DNA of 64,000 bases, from contig CAWGHD010000002.1 of the NCBI GenBank assembly GCA_963822295.1, positions 62,001 through 126,000 on the forward strand, given 5' to 3'. A program made the position numbers and the translations under genes. The notes beneath the pieces are model-generated. The model saw only the letters and a list, made by a program, of their open reading frames with translations. It ran no database searches and was not told the origin of the DNA. Source of the DNA: VRUE01 sp963822295 (GTDB lineage: Bacteria; Actinomycetota; Thermoleophilia; Solirubrobacterales; 70-9). Shown in pieces: positions 38,659-47,723 of this stretch; the first letter of the stretch is position 1; every line of letters begins with the position of its first letter.

Positions 38659-39931
38659 GCGGGTCGAGCGCAAGGGCGGGGTCGTCTGGCGTGTGCGCTG
38701 GCGCGACGAGCAGGGCCGGGCGCGTTCAAAGGTGGTCGGCCGGAAGCGCGACGCGGAAGCGTTCGAAGCGGAGGTCGTAAGGCGTAAGCGCACCGGTGAC
38801 CTGGACCTTCTGACGGGTGGGCGCGAGACGCTCGCCGACTTCGCCGAGGAGTGGTGGAAGCTCTACGCGGTGCCGAACCTGGCGGCGCGGACGCTGCGCA
38901 GCTACGCGGGCTTGTGGGACCGGCACGTGCTGCCACGGCTCGGATCAATGCGTCTCAGCGCGATCACGCCGGAAGTCGTTGAGCGCTTCCGCGTTGAACT
39001 GGAAGCTGGTGGGGTGGGGCAGCCGACGATCTATCGGGCGCTCGCGCTTCTCCAGGGCATTCTGCGGCGAGCAGTTGAGTGGCGACGGATCGGCTACAAC
39101 CCAGTCAAGGCGGTACAGAAGCCAAGGGTCCGACGCCATCGTGAGGTCCGCCCACTGCCGCCCATCGCTGTCGAGCGGCTACGGGTCGTTGCCGCTAAGA
39201 GGCGCAAGCACGGCGCACGGGACGCCACCTTGATCGGCCTACTTGCCTACGCCGGTCTGCGGCCTCAGGAGGCGCAGGCTCTGTGCTGGGGTGCTGTGCG
39301 CGAGCGGACGCTCTTGGTCGAGAAGGCGGCCGACGGACAGGGGGGAGTCAAGACAACCAAGACGGGGCAGGCGCGCACCGTTCGCCTGCTTGCGCCGCTT
39401 GCGCGTGACCTCGCGGAGCTGCGGCTCCTGCGCGGTCGCCCCGACGACGACACGCTCCTGTTCCCGAATGGCACGGGCGGCGTCTGGAACGACCCGGCAT
39501 GGCAGACCTGGCACCGTGACGCCTGGGTGCCCGCCTGCCGCGCCGTCGGCTTGGAGGGCGCACGTCCCTACGACCTTCGCCACAGCTTTGTCTCGCTGCT
39601 GATCCACGAAGGGCGCAGCGTGGTCGAGGTTGCGCGGCAGGCCGGTCACTCGGCAACGATGACGCTCGACGTCTACGCGCACGTCTTCGACGAGTTTGAC
39701 GTCGCGGAGCGCGTTTCTGCCGAGGATCAGATCACTCAGGCGCGGCGCGATGTGTCCGGATTGTGTCCGCCTGTCTCAGATGGGGCGGATGAATCGCAGG
39801 AAACCCCTGCAAATCCCTACAACCCCAGCTGCTTCCCCAAGATCTCCTTCATGATCTCGTCGGTGCCGCCGCCGATCGGGCCTAGGCGGGCGTCGCGGAC
39901 GGCGCGCTCGATCCCGTACTCGCGCATGTAG
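38648..39931 (+). CDS. int: Tyrosine recombinase (integrase) whose 3' end spans the attachment site
   Basis: 427 residues from the GTG at 38648 (GAGAGG upstream; TTG at 38618 is an alternative). Domains: an AP2-like arm-binding N-terminus (1-50), core-binding SAM-like domain (about 60-160) and catalytic domain (180-380) with GLRPQEAQAL Arg, KTGQAR Lys, YDLRHSF (box II, with Tyr for the first His), GHSATMTLDVYAH Tyr. The ORF continues through the 49-base attachment repeat (PYNPSCFPKISFM) and takes its last 25 residues and stop from antisense acyl-CoA dehydrogenase sequence. In the circular element the tail would instead be the one at 30,959-31,056. Confidence 0.9.
   Translation: MSVERVERKGGVVWRVRWRDEQGRARSKVVGRKRDAEAFEAEVVRRKRTGDLDLLTGGRETLADFAEEWWKLYAVPNLAARTLRSYAGLWDRHVLPRLGSMRLSAITPEVVERFRVELEAGGVGQPTIYRALALLQGILRRAVEWRRIGYNPVKAVQKPRVRRHREVRPLPPIAVERLRVVAAKRRKHGARDATLIGLLAYAGLRPQEAQALCWGAVRERTLLVEKAADGQGGVKTTKTGQARTVRLLAPLARDLAELRLLRGRPDDDTLLFPNGTGGVWNDPAWQTWHRDAWVPACRAVGLEGARPYDLRHSFVSLLIHEGRSVVEVARQAGHSATMTLDVYAHVFDEFDVAERVSAEDQITQARRDVSGLCPPVSDGADESQETPANPYNPSCFPKISFMISSVPPPIGPRRASRTARSIPYSRM
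39748..39771 (+). repeat. 24-base direct repeat with TGTCCG boxes (right end of element B)
   Basis: Identical to 31,073-31,096. It lies 35 bases before the attachment core and inside the integrase C-terminal codons DVSGLCPP. Candidate arm-type binding site. Confidence 0.6.
39806..39854 (+). repeat. Attachment-site repeat 3 (right junction, inside int and acyl-CoA dehydrogenase 3' end)
   Basis: Perfect 49-base copy of 30,910-30,958. It is coding on both strands: integrase tail on plus and dehydrogenase C-terminus with stop on minus. The insertion therefore restored the dehydrogenase end. Confidence 0.9.
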
Positions 39932-40995
39932 CCGTAGCCGCCGTGGATCTGCAGGCACTCGTCGGCGATTTCGAGGACGCAGCGCTGGGTGGCGAGCTTG
40001 GCCATCGTCACCTCCTGGATGCAGTCCTGGCCCGTGTGGAAGAGGCGCAGGGCGTTGTAGGTGATCGCGCGGGCGGCCTCGGCCTGGGTCGACATCTCGG
40101 CGATCTTGTGGCGGATCACCTGGAAGTTGCCGATCGGGCGGCCGAAGGCGCGGCGCTCCAGGGAGTACTCGACTGCCCGCTCGATCAGCCGCTGCATGGC
40201 GCCGACGGCGCCGATCGCCATCAGCAGCCGCTCCCAGGCGAAGTTGAACATGATCAAGCGGAAGCCCTGGTTTTCCTCGCCGAGCAGGTTCTCCTCGGGG
40301 ACCTCGAGGTCGGTGAAGGCGATCTCACCCGTGTCCGAGGCGTGCCAGCCGAGCTTCTCCAGCTTCGCCGCGACCTCGTAGCCCGGCATCGCGCTCTCGA
40401 GGACGAGGAAGGAGATGCCGTCGTGGCCGCCCGCCTGCGTCGTCTTGCAGGCGCAGACCAGGAAGTCGGCGCGCACGCCGTTGGTGATGAAGGTCTTCGA
40501 GCCGTTGACGACGTAGCCCCCGACGACCTTCTCGGCGAAGGTCGAGATCCCGGCCACGTCGGAGCCGGCGCCGGGCTCGGTGATGCCGAGCGCGCCGATC
40601 TTCTCCCCGGCGATCCCCGGCACCAGCCAGCGCTGCTTCTGCTCCTCGGTGCCGAAGTTGAAGATCGGCGGCATCGCGATCGAGGCATGCGCGTTCAGCC
40701 CCGCGGCGACCCCGCCGGAGCCGCCGGAGCGGGCCAGCTCCTCGACCCAGATCGCGTCGTGCAGGTGGGTGCCGCCCTGGCCGCCGTACTCCTCCGGGAA
40801 CTTGAGCCCGAGGAAGCCGAGCTCGGCGCAGCGGGCGTAGAGCTCGCGGGGGAATTCGCGCGCCTCCTCCCACTCGTCGACGTGGGGCGCGATCTCCTTG
40901 GAGACGAAGCGCCGCACCGTCTCGCGCAGCTCCTCGTGCTCCTCGCCGAAGGGGGGGAGGGTGGCGCGCTGTCCCGTGTCCTTGATGACGGTCAC
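39817..40995 (-). CDS. Acyl-CoA dehydrogenase
   Basis: 392 residues from a GTG. All family blocks are present: FPEEYGGQGG, GITEPGAGSDVAGI, NGSKTFITNG, the RRAFGRPIGNFQVIRHKIA flavin region and IHGGYGYMREYGIERAVRDAR, with the catalytic Glu in GGGTDEI. FAD enzyme of acyl-CoA beta-oxidation or branched-chain catabolism. Its final codons are supplied by the mobile element (attachment repeat 3). GTG overlaps the SnoaL-like stop. Confidence 0.92.
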   Translation of the reverse strand: MTVIKDTGQRATLPPFGEEHEELRETVRRFVSKEIAPHVDEWEEAREFPRELYARCAELGFLGLKFPEEYGGQGGTHLHDAIWVEELARSGGSGGVAAGLNAHASIAMPPIFNFGTEEQKQRWLVPGIAGEKIGALGITEPGAGSDVAGISTFAEKVVGGYVVNGSKTFITNGVRADFLVCACKTTQAGGHDGISFLVLESAMPGYEVAAKLEKLGWHASDTGEIAFTDLEVPEENLLGEENQGFRLIMFNFAWERLLMAIGAVGAMQRLIERAVEYSLERRAFGRPIGNFQVIRHKIAEMSTQAEAARAITYNALRLFHTGQDCIQEVTMAKLATQRCVLEIADECLQIHGGYGYMREYGIERAVRDARLGPIGGGTDEIMKEILGKQLGL

Positions 40996-41419
40996 GCCGT
41001 CGCCTCCCTTTTCTCGAGCATCGTGTAGCCGCGGCCCTCGTGATCGAAGCCGAGCAGGTCGCCCTGTGGGTTCTTCCTGCCGCCGTGGTGGTAGGCGCGG
41101 ACCTCGGCGATCCTGCCGTCGCGGATCAGGAACCACTCCGCGCCGCGGTCGAGGCGTGCCTCGCCGGTCTCGGGGTGGCGCCAGGTCATCGTCCACTCGA
41201 TCGCGACCTGGTCGCCCTGCTCGATCGCGTTCTCGAGGTGCCAGCGGCCCTCGATGTTCTCGACCGCGAAGGCGGCGTAACCACCGATCGTCTCGGCCCC
41301 CTCGTGGGGACCGAGACGGGTGTAGTAGTGGACCGCGTCCTCGGTGAAGTGAGCGGCCACCGCCGCGGCGTCACCGGTGTTGAGCGACTCGTAGTAGGAG
41401 CGGATGTGGTCGGTGTGGC

Positions 41420-41423
<4 letters not shown>
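40992..41423 (-). CDS. SnoaL-like (NTF2-fold) protein
   Basis: 143 residues from a TTG that overlaps the stop of the upstream dehydrogenase (TTGA). The pattern HIRSYYESLNTGDAAAVAAHF, then DAVHYYTR and VAIEWTMTWRHPETGE with GAEWFLIRDGRIAEVRAYH is the polyketide-cyclase-like SnoaL fold. Sits between two acyl-CoA dehydrogenases in one operon; function unknown, perhaps a hydratase or isomerase. Confidence 0.8.
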
Positions 41424-42641
<1,218 letters not shown>

Positions 42642-42700
42642 TGATTCTCTCCTCGTTCGCGAGTTTTGCGGCAGGCGTCGCCGCCAATCGAGCGAGTGGA

Positions 42701-42718
42701 CAGTAGCACTTCTTACTT
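42701..42718. promoter_or_regulatory. Operator-like sequence between acyl-CoA dehydrogenase and RTX gene
   Basis: Matches the palindrome at 43,539-43,556 at 13 of 18 positions (AGTAG ... ACTT ends). It lies in the divergent region between the dehydrogenase (42641) and the RTX gene (42749). Confidence 0.35.
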
Positions 42719-42733
42719 TCAGCACAGCGGGCC

Positions 42734-42739
42734 TATACT
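42734..42739 (+). promoter_or_regulatory. Leaderless-type -10 box TATACT
   Basis: A consensus-like box ending 9 bases before the GTG at 42749. No Shine-Dalgarno is present. Confidence 0.55.
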
Positions 42740-42748
42740 GGTCCGCTC

Positions 42749-43540
42749 GTGAAGCCCCGCACCGCACTCCCGATCGTCCTCGCCGCCGGGCTCCTGGCGC
42801 TCGTCGTCCTCGGCGGCGCCGGCGCCGGCGCCGCGGGCAGCTGCGGCGGCCGTCAGGTGACGATGAAGGGCACGCCCGGCAACGACGTCATCAAGGGCCA
42901 CCAGAGGCTCGACGTGATCGAAGCCGGGGACGGCAACGACACCATCCTCTCCAAGGGCGCCAACGACGTCGTCTGTGCCGGGGAGGGCGACGACAAGGTC
43001 TCCGGCGGCGACGGCAGCGACCGCATCTACGGCGAAGGCGGCAACGACAGGATCGATGGCCAGTTCGGCAACGAGTACATCTCCGGCGGCGACGGCAACG
43101 ACTTTCTCAACGAGAACGACGGCGACGGCCGGGTCGAAGGCGGCGAGGGCAACGACTTCATCAAGGGCCATATCGGCATCGACACCGACATCGGCGGCCC
43201 CGGCAACGACACGATCCGGGCCGGGATCGGCTTCGACACGATCATCGGCGGCCCCGGCGACGACAAGCTCGAGCCCGAGAAGGGCCACGACATCGTCGAC
43301 GGTGGGCCGGGCACCGACACCGCGGTCTACTCGCACGAACCGTCCGGCGTCACCGTCGATCTGAACAAGGGCTCGACGCTCGACTCCGCCGGGCGCGACA
43401 GCCTTCCCGGGATCGAGAACCTGACCGGCTCCCGCTTCGCCGACAAGCTCCTCGGCGACTCGGGGCCGAACGTCCTCACCGGCGGCGGGGGCCAGGACAA
43501 ACTGGTCGGGCGTGGGGGCAAGGACACGATCCAGCAGTAA
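42749..43540 (+). CDS. Secreted RTX-repeat (calcium-binding) protein
   Basis: 263 residues. A signal peptide (LPIVLAAGLLALVVLGGAGAG) is followed almost entirely by haemolysin-type nonapeptide repeats (VSGGDGSDRIYGEGGNDRI and similar), about 14 copies, broken near residue 195 by a non-repetitive strand segment and closed by three more. No catalytic domain. Likely an extracellular beta-roll that folds with calcium. It is flanked by fatty-acid genes but seems functionally separate. Confidence 0.85.
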   Translation: MKPRTALPIVLAAGLLALVVLGGAGAGAAGSCGGRQVTMKGTPGNDVIKGHQRLDVIEAGDGNDTILSKGANDVVCAGEGDDKVSGGDGSDRIYGEGGNDRIDGQFGNEYISGGDGNDFLNENDGDGRVEGGEGNDFIKGHIGIDTDIGGPGNDTIRAGIGFDTIIGGPGDDKLEPEKGHDIVDGGPGTDTAVYSHEPSGVTVDLNKGSTLDSAGRDSLPGIENLTGSRFADKLLGDSGPNVLTGGGGQDKLVGRGGKDTIQQ

Positions 43541-43556
43541 GTAGGACGTTCTACTT
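43539..43556. promoter_or_regulatory. Operator palindrome AAGTAGGACGTTCTACTT
   Basis: Arms AAGTAG and CTACTT are perfectly complementary around GACGTT. It begins at the RTX stop codon and ends 10 bases before the TATCGT -10 box (43567-43572) of the crotonase gene, a position suited to repression by a TetR-type acyl-CoA-responsive regulator. Confidence 0.5.
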
Positions 43557-43580
43557 CTCATTCGGCTATCGTCCCGGCCG

Positions 43581-44363
43581 ATGGGCTACGAGCAGGTCAG
43601 CTACGAGGTTGCCGACGGCGTCGCCACGGTGATGCTGAACAACCCGGAGAAGCGCAACATGCTCTCCGCCCAGATGCTTGTCGAGCTGGTCGACGCGATG
43701 AGGACGGCGCGCGACGACGACGAGGTGCGGGCGGTCGTCCTCACCGGCGCCGGCGACAAGGTGTTCTGCGCGGGGGCCGACCTCGGCGGCTTCGCGGCCG
43801 ACGCCTCGCTGGTCCAGAAACACTTCGCCTCCGACCTCTTCCTCGAGTTCTTCCGCCTCATGCCGCGGCTCGGCAAGCCCTCGCTCTGCGCCGCCAACGG
43901 GCACGTCCTCGCCGGGGGGATGGGCCTCGCCCTCTCCTGCGACCTCCTGATCGCGAAAGAGGGGGCGACCTTCGGCACCCCGGAGATCAACGTCGGCGCC
44001 TTCCCCTACATGATCATGGCGATCATCTACCGCAACGTCCCGCGCAAGAAGGTCAACGAGATGATGCTTCTGGGCGAGCGGCTGAGCGGCGAGCAGGCGG
44101 TCGAGTACGGCCTCGCCAACAGGGTGGTCGCGGCGGCTGAGTTCGACGACGCGGTCGCCGACTGGGCCGGCAAGCTCGCCTCGAAGAGCCCGGTGCTGAT
44201 GCGCCTCGGCCACGACGCGATGTACCGCCAGCAGGACATGGCCGTCGACGACGCGCTCGACTACCTGCGCTCCCAGCTCTCGCTCACCTTCTCGACCGAG
44301 GACATCGTCGAGGGAGTCACCGCCTTCTTCGAGAAACGGGACCCGCAGTGGAAAGGGAGATAA
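43581..44363 (+). CDS. Enoyl-CoA hydratase/isomerase family protein
   Basis: 260 residues with the crotonase oxyanion motif FCAGADLGGF and GHVLAGGMGLALSCD. The first hydratase Glu is Gly (MGLAL) while the second is kept (TPEINVG), a pattern seen in isomerases rather than hydratases. First gene of a seven-gene operon (PccB, PPOX, BKACE, OsmC, CoA-transferase, MerR). TATCGT ends 8 bases before the ATG, so it is probably leaderless. Confidence 0.85.
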   Translation: MGYEQVSYEVADGVATVMLNNPEKRNMLSAQMLVELVDAMRTARDDDEVRAVVLTGAGDKVFCAGADLGGFAADASLVQKHFASDLFLEFFRLMPRLGKPSLCAANGHVLAGGMGLALSCDLLIAKEGATFGTPEINVGAFPYMIMAIIYRNVPRKKVNEMMLLGERLSGEQAVEYGLANRVVAAAEFDDAVADWAGKLASKSPVLMRLGHDAMYRQQDMAVDDALDYLRSQLSLTFSTEDIVEGVTAFFEKRDPQWKGR

Positions 44364-45948
44364 TTGACTGAGGACAAGCACCTGCTGCCGGGGACCGCGT
44401 CTCTGGGCGAGCTGAGCGAGCAGCTGCAGGAGCGGCGTGAGAAGGCGAAGCTGGGCGGCGGCGAGGAGAAGATCGCCAAGCAGCACGAGCGCGGCAAGCT
44501 GACCGCGCGCGAACGGATCGACCTGCTGGTCGACGAGGGGGCCTTCGTCGAGATGGGCGTGCACGGGCGACCGCACTTCGCCCAGCGGGCGATGGACGGC
44601 GTCGAGGCGCCCGCCGACGGCGTGATCACCGGCTGGGGCGACGTCGACGGCCGCCCGACCTGTATCGCCGCCTACGACTTCACCGTGATGGCCGGCTCGA
44701 TGGGCATGACCGGAGAGCTGAAGGTGACCCGCCTGCGGGAGATGGCGCTCTCCAAGCGGATGCCGTTCGTCTGGCTGCTCGACTCCGCCGGCGCCCGCAT
44801 CCAGGAGGCGACGGGCTCGATGTTCGCCGGCTCCGGCTTCCTCTTCCGCGAGGAGGTCGAAATGTCGGGCGTGATCCCGATGGTGGCGGCGATGATGGGC
44901 CCCTGCGCCGCCGGCACCGCCTACATCCCGGCGCTCGCCGACTTCGTGCCGATGGTCTCCGGCCAGGGCGCGATGGCGCTCGCCGGCCCGCCACCTGGTC
45001 AAAGCGGTGACCGGCGAGGAGATCTCGATGGAGGACCTCGGCGGCGCCAAGGTCCACTGCCGCAAATCGGGGGTGGGCGACCTCGAGGTGCCCGACGACG
45101 AGGCCTGCATCGTCGCGATCAAGAAGTACCTCTCCTACTTCCCGTCGAACTGCGAGCAGAAGCCGCCCGTGATCGAGACCGAGGACCTGGACGACCGCAT
45201 GTCGGAGAAGCTGATGGAAATCGTCCCCGACTCCTCGCGCCAGCCCTACGACATGTACGACGTGATCGCCGAGATCGTCGACGACGGCGAGTGGTTCGAC
45301 CTGAAGCCGAAGTTCGCCAAGACCCTGATCACCTGCTTCGCCCGCTTCGGCGGCCAGCCGGTCGGGATCGTCGCCAACCAGCCCAAGCAGACCGCCGGGA
45401 TCCTCGACAACGACTCCGCCGACAAGGCCGCCCGCTTCATCAACCTCTGCGACGCCTTCAACATCCCGCTGGTCTTCCTCCAGGACGTGCCCGGATTCAT
45501 GGTCGGCTCGAAAGTCGAGCACGCCGGGATCATCCGCCACGGGGCGAAGATGCTCTACGCGGTCAGCCGCGCCACCGTGCCGAAGGTGACCGTCGTCGTC
45601 CGCAAGGCCTACGGCGCCGGCTACTACGTGATGTGCGGCAAAGCGTATGAGCCCGACCTGATCGTCGCCTGGCCCGGCGCCGAGATCTCGGTGATGGGCG
45701 CCGAGGGCGCGGTCGAAATCATCGGCCGCTCGGCGATCGAGGCCTCCGATGACCCCGACGCCACCCGCGAGACGATGCTGAACGCGGTCCGTCAGCAGAT
45801 CGACCCCTACATCGCCGCCGGCAACGCGGTGATCGACGACATCATCGACCCGCGCGAGACCCGGCCGACGATCGTCAGGGCCCTGCGCATGGCCCGCAAC
45901 AAACACGTCGAGAAGCCCGCCAAACGCCACGGGGTGATGCCTGTATGA
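44364..45948 (+). CDS. pccB: Acyl-CoA (propionyl-CoA) carboxylase beta subunit, one frameshift
   Basis: About 527 residues after removing a one-base insertion near 44,990, the normal PccB length. It starts at the TTG directly after the crotonase stop. Carboxyltransferase blocks are present: KLTARERIDLLVDEGAF, AYDFTVMAGSMG, SAGARIQEATGSMF and, after the shift, VFLQDVPGFMVGSK and KAYGAGYYVM. It transfers carboxyl from biotin-BCCP to propionyl- or methylcrotonyl-type CoA. The biotin carboxylase subunit is not in the window; the BCCP at 2.9 kb could be a partner. Confidence 0.88.
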
Positions 45949-46406
45949 GCCTCGCCGAACGCTACGCCGACCTCTGGAACGGCTTTCTCGGCCGCATCCG
46001 CCATCGCGACGCGAAGAAGCTGACCGCCGGGAACAGGCACGACTTCGACGAGTTCAGCGGCCACAGGCACTGCCTGGTCGTCACCTACCGCGGCTCGGGT
46101 GAGCCGGTTCCGACGCCGGTCTGGTTCGGCGTCGCCGACGACAGGATCTACTTCCGCAGCGAAGAGCGGGTCGGGAAGATCAAGCGCATCCGGGGCAACG
46201 ACCGGGTCCTGGTGTCTCCCTGCGACTCCCGGGGCAAGCCCCGGGGGGAGGGAGTCGAGGCACGGGCTCGGATCCTGCCTCCCGATCAGGAGGAGCACGC
46301 CGAGCAGGCAATCCAGTCGAACTTCGGCGGCGGCCGTCGCATGTACGAGTCGGTCGCGATGAGGTTCGGCCCCGAGGGCGTCTACGTGGAGGTGACGGCG
46401 GTATGA
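45945..46406 (+). CDS. PPOX-class (split-barrel, probably F420- or FMN-dependent) protein
   Basis: 153 residues overlapping the pccB stop by ATGA. HRHCLVVTYRGSGEPVPTPVWFGV and DDRIYFRSEERVGKIKRIRGNDRV are the pyridoxamine-oxidase-like split barrel of actinobacterial PPOX proteins, which mostly use F420. Substrate unknown; translational coupling on both sides places it in the CoA-catabolic operon. Confidence 0.82.
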   Translation: MSLAERYADLWNGFLGRIRHRDAKKLTAGNRHDFDEFSGHRHCLVVTYRGSGEPVPTPVWFGVADDRIYFRSEERVGKIKRIRGNDRVLVSPCDSRGKPRGEGVEARARILPPDQEEHAEQAIQSNFGGGRRMYESVAMRFGPEGVYVEVTAV

Positions 46407-47293
46407 GTCGTTTCGAGGACCCGGTCGTGATCAGCTGCTCGATCAGCGGCGCGATCGCCAACCGCGACCAGTGCCCGGCGATCCCCTACACGCCCGAGGA
46501 GTACGCGGCGGAGGCCAGGCGCGCGGTGGACGAGGGCGCCTCCCAGATCCACGTCCACGCCCGCACGCCGGACGGCACCCCGTCGTATGAGATCGAGGAC
46601 TTCCGCGCGATCACCGAGGCGATCCTCGGCGAGGTCGACGACGTGATCGTCAACTACTCGACCGGCGCGATCGGGATCCCGGTCGAGAAGCGCCTCGAAT
46701 ACCTGCGCGAGCTGAAGCCCGACGTCGCCGCGCTCAACATGAGCTCGATGAACTACGCCAAGTACTCCCGGCGGCGCAAGGACTTCGTCTTCAAAGCCGT
46801 CTTCGAAAACAGCTTCGACGAGATCATCGAGTTCCTCACCGAGATGAAGGGGCTCGGGATCAAGCCCGAGCACGAGTGCTTCGACGCCGGCCACGTCGCC
46901 AACCTCGACCCGCTGATCGACATGGGCCTGCTCGACCGCGCCCCGCTGCAGATCTCCCTGGTGATGGGGGTCAACGGCGGCATTCGGCCGAACGCGCGCA
47001 ACGTCGCCTTCATGTCGGAGCAGATCCCCGGCGGCGCCGAGGGCGAGAACCAGTGGCAGGTGATCGGGATCTCCCGCGACCAGTGGAAACTGCTCGGCTC
47101 CTCGCTCGTGCTCGGCGGCAACGTCCGCGCAGGCCTCGAGGACAACCTCTACCTGCCCGACGGCGAGATGGCGCGCTCGAACGGCGACCTGATCGGCAAG
47201 GCCCGCCAGATGGCCGAGGACGTCGGCCGCCGTGCCGCCACCGTGGAGGAGGCGCGGGAGCTGCTCGGCGTGCCGAAGAGGGCGGCGGCTTAG
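46403..47293 (+). CDS. BKACE-family beta-keto acid cleavage enzyme (DUF849)
   Basis: 296 residues. The zinc-site motif IHVHARTPDG, NYSTGA, the CFDAGHVANL block and GGNVRAGLEDNLYLPDG are diagnostic of BKACE, which condenses a beta-keto acid with acetyl-CoA to give acetoacetate and a new acyl-CoA (as 3-keto-5-aminohexanoate cleavage in lysine degradation). The exact beta-keto acid cannot be read. Overlaps the PPOX gene by ATGA. Confidence 0.9.
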   Translation: MSRFEDPVVISCSISGAIANRDQCPAIPYTPEEYAAEARRAVDEGASQIHVHARTPDGTPSYEIEDFRAITEAILGEVDDVIVNYSTGAIGIPVEKRLEYLRELKPDVAALNMSSMNYAKYSRRRKDFVFKAVFENSFDEIIEFLTEMKGLGIKPEHECFDAGHVANLDPLIDMGLLDRAPLQISLVMGVNGGIRPNARNVAFMSEQIPGGAEGENQWQVIGISRDQWKLLGSSLVLGGNVRAGLEDNLYLPDGEMARSNGDLIGKARQMAEDVGRRAATVEEARELLGVPKRAAA

Positions 47294-47303
47294 TGAGGCA
47301 CCG

Positions 47304-47723
47304 GTGACCGAGACGATCCACCGCGCCGGGGTCTCCTGGGAGGGCGGATCGGAGCAGGACCCCCGCGCCCACGACGTCCTGCTCGGGGCGCAGTCGCTGG
47401 CCAGCTCCTCGGCGGTCGAGTTCGGCGGCGACGAAACCAGGTCGAACCCGGAGACGCTCCTGGTCGGCGCGCTCTCCAGCTGCCACATGCTCTGGTTCCT
47501 GGCGCTGGCCCGCAAAAAGGGTTTCGAGGTCGCCTCCTACGAAGACGACGCCGAAGGCGTCCTCGACGGCAAGCGCTTCAGCTCGGCGACGCTGCGGCCC
47601 CATGTCCGCTGGGGCGGCGACCCGCCCGAGCCCGACGCGATCGAGGCGCTCCACCACCGCGCCCACGAGCTCTGCTTCATATCCAACTCCGTCGAGTTCC
47701 CGGTCGGGGTCGAGCCCGCATGA
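47304..47723 (+). CDS. OsmC-family protein
   Basis: 139 residues from a GTG. SNPETLLVGALSSCHMLWFLALARKKG holds one conserved Cys of OsmC peroxidases; the second is in CFISNSVEFPV near the C-terminus, so both redox cysteines are present. It reduces organic peroxides or binds thiols. Overlaps the CoA-transferase start by 4 bases. Confidence 0.85.
   Translation: MTETIHRAGVSWEGGSEQDPRAHDVLLGAQSLASSSAVEFGGDETRSNPETLLVGALSSCHMLWFLALARKKGFEVASYEDDAEGVLDGKRFSSATLRPHVRWGGDPPEPDAIEALHHRAHELCFISNSVEFPVGVEPA

Larger units (their letters stand above)
30959..39805. mobile_element. Element B: integrative element with xis/int and two cargo modules
   Basis: About 8.9 kb between 49-base perfect repeats. Cargo, left to right: an unknown protein, the PurZ-like synthetase with the DCD-like membrane protein, three DUF488-type genes, an unknown protein and a Ser/Thr kinase; then xis and int at the right end. 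No replication, conjugation or virion genes are visible, so it is a small integrative island rather than a prophage or full ICE. Confidence 0.8.

Noticed and set aside
30959..39805. Z-genome prophage (2-aminoadenine phage)
   Set aside because: No DatZ, MazZ, DpoZ or any virion, terminase or lysis gene is present; only the PurZ-like gene hints at it.
28421..39854. Integration at a tRNA gene
   Set aside because: The repeated sequence encodes the end of an acyl-CoA dehydrogenase; no tRNA fold or CCA end is seen.
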